18,713 nucleotides of DNA from Actinomycetales bacterium Ga0077552 (lineage in GTDB: Bacteria; Actinomycetota; Actinomycetes; Actinomycetales; Microbacteriaceae). A program made the position numbers and the translations under genes. Position 1 is the first letter of the stretch. Every line of letters begins with the position of its first letter. Shown here piece by piece: positions 14,600-18,713 of this stretch. The DNA is taken from NCBI GenBank assembly GCA_001464255.1, contig LNFD01000403.1:1-18713 (forward strand). Reading direction: 5' to 3'. Below the pieces are notes generated by a model. It was not told where the DNA came from and ran no database searches. It saw only the letters and a program-made list of their open reading frames with translations.

Positions 14600-15154
14600 G
14601 CGCCCGTCTGCTGCTGATCGGCCCGCCTGGTGCGGGCAAGGGCACGCAGGCGCAGCGCCTCTCCGAGGCCCTGGGAGTGCCCGCCATCTCGACGGGCGAC
14701 ATCTTCCGTATGCACCTGCGCAACGAGACCGAGCTCGGCCTCAAGGCGAAGGCCTTCATGGATGCGGGTGACAACGTGCCCGACAGTCTCACGAACGACC
14801 TGGTGAGCGACCGGCTCTCGCAGCCCGACGCCGCCGCCGGCTTCCTCCTCGACGGCTACCCGCGCACGATCGACCAGGTGCGCGCCCTCGGATGCCGTCG
14901 TCGAGCTCGTGGCCGAGCCCGATGTGGTCGTCGAGCGCCTCAAGAAGCGTGCGCTCGACCAGGGCCGAGCCGACGATGACGAGGCCGTGGTGCGTCATCG
15001 GCTCGACGTCTACGCCCAGCAGACCGCACCGCTCATCGGCGTGTACGCCGAGCGCGGCCTGCTCGCGAAGGTCGATGGCATCGGCGAGATCGCCGAGGTG
15101 ACCGAGCGCATCGAGTCGGCGCTCGCGGCGCGCGGCATCCTGTTCACCGCGTGA
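14596..15154 (+). pseudogene. adk: Adenylate kinase gene interrupted by a frame-breaking deletion
   Basis: Adenylate kinase interconverts ATP + AMP and 2 ADP and is normally essential. From the ATG at 14596 the product reads correctly for 98 residues: P-loop GPPGAGKGT (9-17), AMP-site STGDIFR (32-38) and GFLLDGYPRT (82-91), up to VRAL ending at 14889. It then turns to arginine-rich nonsense and stops at 14979. The C-terminal half resumes in the next frame from 14891 (DAVVELVAEPDVVVERLKKR, then GRADDDEAVV, VYAQQTAPL and a normal end at 15154). The pattern matches short, LID-less actinobacterial Adk. In M. tuberculosis Adk about 11 residues separate these two points, against one base here. The lesion therefore looks like a loss of about 32 bases (3n+2) rather than one miscalled base. 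It is either a real mutation or an assembly error. Confidence 0.85.
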
Positions 15155-15186
15155 TCGCGAGACGGGGCATCCCTCCGCGGGCCGAC

Positions 15187-15216
15187 TTGCCTCGAGGTGG
15201 CACTATCACCTAAGCT
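15187..15216 (+). promoter_or_regulatory. Candidate promoter for infA and the alpha cluster
   Basis: TTGCCT (15187-15192), an 18-base spacer and TAAGCT (15211-15216) fit -35 and TANNNT -10 elements. It lies 131 bases before the infA ATG in a gap that otherwise contains no gene, and would let infA, rpmJ, rpsM, rpsK, rpoA and rplQ be transcribed apart from secY-adk. Confidence 0.5.
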
Positions 15217-15233
15217 CGACCCTTGGTGCTTTT

Positions 15234-15252
15234 GGCACGCCTTCGGCGTGTC
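15234..15252 (+). promoter_or_regulatory. Hairpin in the infA leader
   Basis: GGCACGCC (15234-15241) pairs with GGCGTGTC (15245-15252) around TTC, eight pairs with one G-U. It would sit about ten bases after the expected transcription start. No T-run follows, so it is a leader structure rather than a terminator. A competing GTGC/GCAC fold upstream is possible. Confidence 0.4.
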
Positions 15253-15346
15253 TGCTCAGATCCCGCCGTGCAGAGGGGGTCGTTCGCAGGGGCACCGCGT
15301 CATCCGCACGACCGGCAGAACCCACACTTATAGCGACGAAGAGGCA

Positions 15347-15568
15347 ATGGCCAAAAAAGACGGTGTCATCGAGATCGAAGGCTCGGTGGTCGAAGCGCTG
15401 CCCAACGCGATGTTCCGCGTCGAGCTGACCAACGGCCACAAGGTGCTCGCCCACATCTCGGGCAAGATGCGCCAGCACTACATCCGCATCCTCCCCGAGG
15501 ACAAGGTGATCGTCGAGCTGAGCCCGTACGACCTGACCCGCGGCCGCATCGTCTACCGCTACAAGTAA
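15347..15568 (+). CDS. infA: Translation initiation factor IF-1
   Basis: IF-1 is an S1/OB-fold protein that occupies the 30S A site during initiation. The 73-residue product has the standard length and reads MAKKDGVIEIEGSVVEALPN, then FRVELTNGHKVLAHISGKMR and a C-terminal SPYDLTRGRIVYRYK. The frame is open upstream to 15197, but the ATG at 15347 gives the normal N terminus. The purine-rich GAAGAGG (15338-15344) lies only two bases before it, an unusually tight or weak site. The usual actinobacterial map gene between adk and infA is absent. Confidence 0.96.
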   Translation: MAKKDGVIEIEGSVVEALPNAMFRVELTNGHKVLAHISGKMRQHYIRILPEDKVIVELSPYDLTRGRIVYRYK

Positions 15569-15639
15569 GAGTTTCGCCGGATAAGGAACGGCCCGGGGAT
15601 CCACCCGGCGCACGAGGCCAGCGAGAGAGAGAACACACC

Positions 15640-15753
15640 ATGAAGGTCAACCCCAGCGTCAAGCCCATCTGCGACAAGTGCAAGGTGATCCGCCGTCACG
15701 GCAACGTGATGGTCATCTGCGAGAACCCCCGGCACAAGCAGCGTCAGGGCTAG
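15640..15753 (+). CDS. rpmJ: 50S ribosomal protein L36, zinc-binding (C+) form
   Basis: L36 is the smallest 50S protein. The 37 residues read MKVNPSVKPICDKCKVIRRH, then GNVMVICENPRHKQRQG. The zinc ligands are all present: Cys11, Cys14, Cys27 and His32, so this is the zinc-dependent form. Bacteria often keep a zinc-free copy elsewhere, which cannot be judged from this window. The ribosome binding site is only the purine run GAGAGAGAG upstream. It lies between infA and the structured leader of rpsM. Confidence 0.95.
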   Translation: MKVNPSVKPICDKCKVIRRHGNVMVICENPRHKQRQG

Positions 15754-15794
15754 GGCTCACGCCCCCACGAACTCACAACTGAATACGCACTCCA

Positions 15795-15859
15795 GGCAGT
15801 GCCAGATCCCGCGCAAGCGGAGGACACCCCGGGCGGGAGGCCCGGGCACCGGCACTGCT
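15795..15859 (+). ncRNA. Predicted three-way-junction RNA element in the rpsM leader
   Basis: An outer stem GCAGTGCC (15796-15803) / GGCACTGC (15851-15858), extendable by one G-U pair, encloses two hairpins. The first is CCGC-GCAA-GCGG (15809-15820), with a GNRA tetraloop. The second is CCCGGGC-GGGAG-GCCCGGG (15828-15846). All three helices are perfectly paired as read from the sequence. The element ends about 30 bases before the rpsM ATG, a place where r-protein autoregulatory RNAs occur (for example the S4-binding alpha-operon leader of E. coli). I do not recognise the fold as a known family. Confidence 0.5.
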
Positions 15860-15890
15860 CCACACCTCTCACACACCTGAAGGAGCCGTC

Positions 15891-16265
15891 ATGGCCCGTC
15901 TTGCCGGAGTGGACATCCCGCGTGATAAGCGCGTGGAGATCGCCCTCACTTACATCTACGGAGTCGGACGCACGCGTTCGACCGAGACCCTCGCCGCCAC
16001 GGGCATCGACCCGAACGTGCGCGTGAAGGATCTGACCGACGACCAGCTCGTCGCTCTGCGCGACCACATCGAGACCACCTACAAGGTCGAGGGCGACCTG
16101 CGTCGCGAGGTCGCCGCCGATATCCGCCGCAAGGTCGAGATCGGGTCCTACGAGGGCATCCGCCACCGCCGCGGCCTGCCCGTGCGCGGTCAGCGCACCA
16201 AGACCAACGCGCGCACCCGCAAGGGCCCGAAGCGCACCGTCGCCGGCAAGAAGAAGGCGCGCTAG
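15891..16265 (+). CDS. rpsM: 30S ribosomal protein S13
   Basis: S13 lies in the 30S head, contacts S19 and the P-site tRNA, and forms bridges to the 50S subunit. The 124-residue product begins MARLAGVDIPRDKRVEIALTY, has the helix-hairpin-helix IYGVGRTRSTETLAATGI and ends with the signature RHRRGLPVRGQRTKTNARTRKG and a basic tail. GAAGGAG upstream is a strong ribosome binding site. The 137-base gap before it holds the predicted three-way-junction element. Confidence 0.97.
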   Translation: MARLAGVDIPRDKRVEIALTYIYGVGRTRSTETLAATGIDPNVRVKDLTDDQLVALRDHIETTYKVEGDLRREVAADIRRKVEIGSYEGIRHRRGLPVRGQRTKTNARTRKGPKRTVAGKKKAR

Positions 16266-16312
16266 TCCGGCCCCGCCGCGACCCGCGCAATCCACAGGTT
16301 TAGGAGAAGACC

Positions 16313-16711
16313 ATGGCAGCACCGAAGTCGGCCGCGCGCAAGCCCCGCCGCAAAGAGAAGAAGAGCATCGCCGTCGGCCAGGCTCACATCAAGTCCACCT
16401 TCAACAACACCATCGTGTCGATCACCGACCCGAGCGGTGCCGTGATCAGCTGGGCCTCGTCGGGCCAGGTGGGCTTCAAGGGCTCGCGCAAGTCGACGCC
16501 CTTCGCCGCCCAGCTCGCCGCCGAGTCGGCCGCGCGCCAGGCGCAGGAGCACGGCATGAAGAAGGTCGACGTCTTCGTCAAGGGCCCCGGCTCGGGCCGC
16601 GAGACCGCGATCCGCTCGCTGCAGGCCGCCGGCCTCGAGGTCGGTTCGATCAGCGACGTGACGCCCCAGGCGCACAACGGCTGCCGCCCGCCCAAGCGCC
16701 GCCGCGTCTAG
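16313..16711 (+). CDS. rpsK: 30S ribosomal protein S11
   Basis: S11 is a platform protein of the 30S subunit that helps position mRNA near the E site. The 132-residue protein contains AHIKSTFNNTIVSITDPSG and FVKGPGSGRETAIRSLQAAGL, then the signature SDVTPQAHNGCRPPKRRRV at its end. AGGAG at 16302-16306 is a well-placed ribosome binding site. In most actinobacteria rpsD (S4) would come next; here it is missing, and hairpins fill the gap to rpoA. Confidence 0.97.
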   Translation: MAAPKSAARKPRRKEKKSIAVGQAHIKSTFNNTIVSITDPSGAVISWASSGQVGFKGSRKSTPFAAQLAAESAARQAQEHGMKKVDVFVKGPGSGRETAIRSLQAAGLEVGSISDVTPQAHNGCRPPKRRRV

Positions 16712-16721
16712 TTCTTCGGCT

Positions 16722-16762
16722 CCCAGCCTCCCGGCCCGGGCACAGCCCGGGTCGGCGCTGGG
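16722..16762 (+). promoter_or_regulatory. Large GC-rich hairpin after rpsK
   Basis: CCCAGC (16722-16727) pairs with GCTGGG (16757-16762). After a small internal loop, an 11-pair stem (16731-16741 with 16745-16755, one G-U) closes on ACA. No T-run follows. It could block or protect mRNA at the rpsK-rpoA boundary, or help weaken read-through into rpoA. Confidence 0.5.
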
Positions 16763-16768
16763 GTCGCG

Positions 16769-16788
16769 GCGATGCGATGCATCGCTTT
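16769..16788 (+). promoter_or_regulatory. Small hairpin followed by TTT between rpsK and rpoA
   Basis: GCGATGC (16769-16775) pairs with GCATCGC (16779-16785) around GAT, and TTT follows directly. As an intrinsic terminator it would be weak because the T-run is short. It follows the larger hairpin by six bases. Confidence 0.4.
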
Positions 16789-16824
16789 CCGCTCCACCGT
16801 GCATCTTGAATAACTCAACACACT

Positions 16825-16873
16825 CGACGAGCCAGCCACTCGTCGCGCCACAAGTGTCATATGGCGGACACTT
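16825..16873 (+). promoter_or_regulatory. Two further stem-loops in the rpoA leader
   Basis: CGACGAG (16825-16831) pairs with CTCGTCG (16839-16845) around a seven-base loop. AAGTGTC (16852-16858) pairs with GACACTT (16867-16873) around ATATGGCG. The second ends only five bases before the AAAGGAA ribosome binding site of rpoA (16879-16885), so it could affect translation. I see no convincing promoter in this 180-base gap. Confidence 0.45.
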
Positions 16874-16891
16874 TGCCGAAAGGAATCAACA

Positions 16892-17881
16892 GTGCTCATC
16901 GCACAACGTCCCACGCTGACCGAGGAGTCCGTCTCCGAGTTCCGCTCGCGGTTCATCATCGAGCCGCTGGAGCCCGGCTTCGGGTACACCCTCGGAAACT
17001 CGCTGCGCCGCACGCTGCTCTCGTCGATCCCCGGCGCTGCCGTGACGAGCATCCGCATCGATGGCGTGCTGCACGAGTTCAGCACCATCGCGGGGGTCAA
17101 GGAGGATGTCACCGAGATCATCCTCAACGTGAAGAACCTCGTCGTCTCGAGCGAGCACGACGAGCCCATCACGGCCTACCTGCGCAAGCAGGGCGCGGGC
17201 GAGGTCACCGCGGCCGACATCTCGGCCCCGGCCGGTGTCGAGATCCACAACCCCGAGCTCGTCATCGCGACGCTCAACGACAGCGCGAAGTTCGAGCTCG
17301 AGCTCACGATCGAGCGCGGTCGCGGCTACGTCAGCGCCACCCAGAACCGCAGCGAGTTCAGCGAGGCGGGCCAGATCCCGGTCGACTCGATCTACTCGCC
17401 CGTGCTCAAGGTCACCTACCGCGTCGAGGCGACGCGTGCCGGTGAGCGCACCGACTTCGACCGCCTGGTCGTCGACGTCGAGTCGAAGCCGGCCATCACG
17501 CCGCGCGACGCGATCGCCTCGGCGGGCCGCACGCTCGTCGAGCTGTTCGGTCTCGCCCGTGAGCTCAACACGCAGGCCGAGGGCATCGAGATCGGCCCCG
17601 CGCCGGTCGACGCCGTACTCTCGACCGAGCTCTCGATGCCGATCGAGGATCTCGATCTCTCGGTGCGCAGCTACAACTGCCTCAAGCGCGAGGGCATCAA
17701 CACGGTGAGCGAGCTCGTCGCGCTCTCCGAGACCCAGCTGATGAACATCCGCAACTTCGGCCAGAAGTCGGTCGACGAGGTCAAGGACAAGCTCGTCGAG
17801 ATGGGCCTCTCGCTCAAGGACGCGGTTCCCGGGTTCGACGGCGCTCACTTCTACGGCGGCTTCGACGACGAGGAGAGCTAG
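16892..17881 (+). CDS. rpoA: RNA polymerase alpha subunit
   Basis: The alpha dimer nucleates polymerase assembly, and its C-terminal domain binds UP elements and activators. The 329-residue protein has the N-terminal domain with FGYTLGNSLRRTLLSSIPG (30-48) and a linker near 230-250. The C-terminal domain carries LSVRSYNCLKREGINTVSEL, in which Arg259 and Asn262 correspond to E. coli Arg265 and Asn268. FGQKSVDEVKDKL and a GLSLKD turn follow. The end is acidic (GGFDDEES). The start is GTG at 16892 with AAAGGAA at 16879-16885. It lies between rpsK and rplQ as expected, but without rpsD. Confidence 0.98.
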   Translation: MLIAQRPTLTEESVSEFRSRFIIEPLEPGFGYTLGNSLRRTLLSSIPGAAVTSIRIDGVLHEFSTIAGVKEDVTEIILNVKNLVVSSEHDEPITAYLRKQGAGEVTAADISAPAGVEIHNPELVIATLNDSAKFELELTIERGRGYVSATQNRSEFSEAGQIPVDSIYSPVLKVTYRVEATRAGERTDFDRLVVDVESKPAITPRDAIASAGRTLVELFGLARELNTQAEGIEIGPAPVDAVLSTELSMPIEDLDLSVRSYNCLKREGINTVSELVALSETQLMNIRNFGQKSVDEVKDKLVEMGLSLKDAVPGFDGAHFYGGFDDEES

Positions 17882-17937
17882 GCGCTCCGGCGCTGCGCTC
17901 CACCCCTCTCCGTCACTGATACGAAAGAACACACACC

Positions 17938-18504
17938 ATGCCTCAGCCCACGAAGGGCCCCCGCCTCGGCGGCGGTCCGGCCCACGAGCGCCTGCTCCTC
18001 GCGAACCTCGCCACGGCGCTCTTCACGCACAAGCGCATCACGACGACCGAGACGAAGGCCAAGCGCCTGCGTCCGCTCGCCGAGCGCCTCATCACCTTCG
18101 CGAAGCGCGGTGACCTCCACGCCCGTCGCCGGGTGATGACGGTCATCCGCGACAAGAGCGCCGTGCACGAGCTCTTCACCGAGATCGCGCCGCTCGTCGC
18201 CGAGCGCGAGGGCGGCTACACCCGCATCACGAAGGTCGGCTACCGCAAGGGCGACAACGCCCCCATGGCCGTCATCGAGCTCGTTCTCGAGCCCGTGAAC
18301 CCGAAGCCGAAGAGCGCCAAGAAGACCGCCGCTGCCGCCCCGGCCGCCGCGCCGGTCGAGGAGGCTGCCGCGGAGGAGGCCGTCGTCGAGGAGGTCGTCG
18401 CCGACGACACCGTTGAGGAGTCGAGCACGGACGAGTCCAGCACGGAGGCTCCCGCTGAGGACGCCGCCGCCGATGAGGCTCCGGCCGAGGACGAGGCCAA
18501 GTAG
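17938..18504 (+). CDS. rplQ: 50S ribosomal protein L17 with long acidic tail
   Basis: L17 lies near the tunnel exit. The core (1-122) has MPQPTKGPRLGGGPAHERLL, the helix ANLATALFTHKRITTTETKA and the GGYTRITKVGYRKGDNAPMA end. A tail of about 66 residues follows, first KPKSAKKT and alanines, then very acidic (EEAAAEEAVVEEVVADD and onward) with a serine/threonine patch SSTDESSTE. The total is 188, against about 120-130 for a tail-less L17. Only a weak CGAAAGAA precedes the ATG. It is the last gene of the cluster and is followed by a strong terminator. Confidence 0.96.
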   Translation: MPQPTKGPRLGGGPAHERLLLANLATALFTHKRITTTETKAKRLRPLAERLITFAKRGDLHARRRVMTVIRDKSAVHELFTEIAPLVAEREGGYTRITKVGYRKGDNAPMAVIELVLEPVNPKPKSAKKTAAAAPAAAPVEEAAAEEAVVEEVVADDTVEESSTDESSTEAPAEDAAADEAPAEDEAK

Positions 18505-18522
18505 CCCCGTCGCATCACGATC

Positions 18523-18567
18523 GCGTCACGGCCCCCGCTCACCTCGAGCGGGGGCCGTACGCTTTTT
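18523..18567 (+). terminator. Intrinsic terminator of the r-protein cluster
   Basis: ACGGCCCCCGCTC (18528-18540) pairs perfectly with GAGCGGGGGCCGT (18546-18558) around ACCTC. GCGT (18523-18526) adds four more pairs with ACGC (18559-18562) past a bulged C. TTTTT follows at 18563-18567. It lies 18 bases after the rplQ stop and closes the long cluster. Confidence 0.9.
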
Positions 18568-18570
18568 CGC

Positions 18571-18713
18571 GTGACCGACGAGCTGCGCCCGCTGCGCGAT
18601 CGTGTGGCAGTCTCCTCGCCGCCGCGCATCCCCGACGGCCCCGATGACATCCGCTGGCGGCCGCTCTCGATCGACGACGCAGCCCTCGTAACCGAGCTCG
18701 CCGAGCGCATCAG
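18571..18713 (+). CDS. Start of an uncharacterised gene, possibly a GNAT-type acetyltransferase; runs off the window
   Basis: A frame open from the GTG at 18571 to the right edge encodes 47 residues beginning MTDELRPLRDRVAVSSPPRI. Around residues 28-46 it reads IRWRPLSIDDAALVTELAER, the type of first strand and helix found at the start of many GNAT acetyltransferases. Too little is present to be sure. The GTG lies three bases after the terminator T-run without a ribosome binding site, so the true start may be the GTG at 18604 or a leaderless one. It is not truA, which often follows rplQ in actinobacteria. Confidence 0.45.
   Translation, partial: MTDELRPLRDRVAVSSPPRIPDGPDDIRWRPLSIDDAALVTELAERI

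Noticed and set aside
14880..14900. Programmed ribosomal frameshift as explanation for adk
   Set aside because: No slippery heptamer, no zero-frame stop at the switch point and no nearby stimulatory hairpin were seen. The joining loop of about 11 residues would still be missing.

Overview
The window is GC-rich, with dense same-strand genes, GTG starts, frequent ATGA or TAATG overlaps and r-protein signatures typical of high-GC Gram-positive bacteria. It looks like an actinobacterium. Two gaps in the usual gene order (no rpsN between rplE and rpsH, no rpsD between rpsK and rpoA) and several tailed r-proteins suggest a Micrococcales lineage, perhaps Microbacteriaceae, but that placement is inference. 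All genes are on the + strand.

Region 1 (1-2965): the end of a histidine-utilisation operon, with the 3' part of hutU (urocanase), hutG (formimidoylglutamase) and hutI (imidazolonepropionase), then a small unidentified four-helix membrane protein. Together the hut enzymes convert urocanate to glutamate and formamide.

Region 2 (2966-3394): a 429-bp non-coding stretch with a perfect inverted repeat, the likely S10 promoter, and a roughly 340-nt structured leader ahead of rpsJ.

Region 3 (3395-13160): the fused S10 and spc r-protein clusters, rpsJ-rplC-rplD-rplW-rplB-rpsS-rplV-rpsC-rplP-rpmC-rpsQ-rplN-rplX-rplE-rpsH-rplF-rplR-rpsE-rpmD-rplO. L15 carries a 96-residue lysine/alanine/proline repeat domain at its N terminus.

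Region 4 (13161-15154): a spacer with three hairpins, the last resembling an intrinsic terminator, then secY and adk. As written, adk is broken: its two halves lie in different frames, and the loop that should join them is missing.

Region 5 (15155-18567): a promoter-bearing gap, then infA-rpmJ-rpsM-rpsK-rpoA-rplQ. A predicted three-way-junction RNA precedes rpsM, several hairpins precede rpoA, and a strong intrinsic terminator follows rplQ. A partial, possibly GNAT-type, gene begins at the right edge.

The main points for follow-up are the adk lesion, the candidate cis-regulatory RNAs before rpsJ, rpsM, secY and rpoA, and the L15 repeat domain. I saw no mobile element, CRISPR array, tRNA or rRNA.
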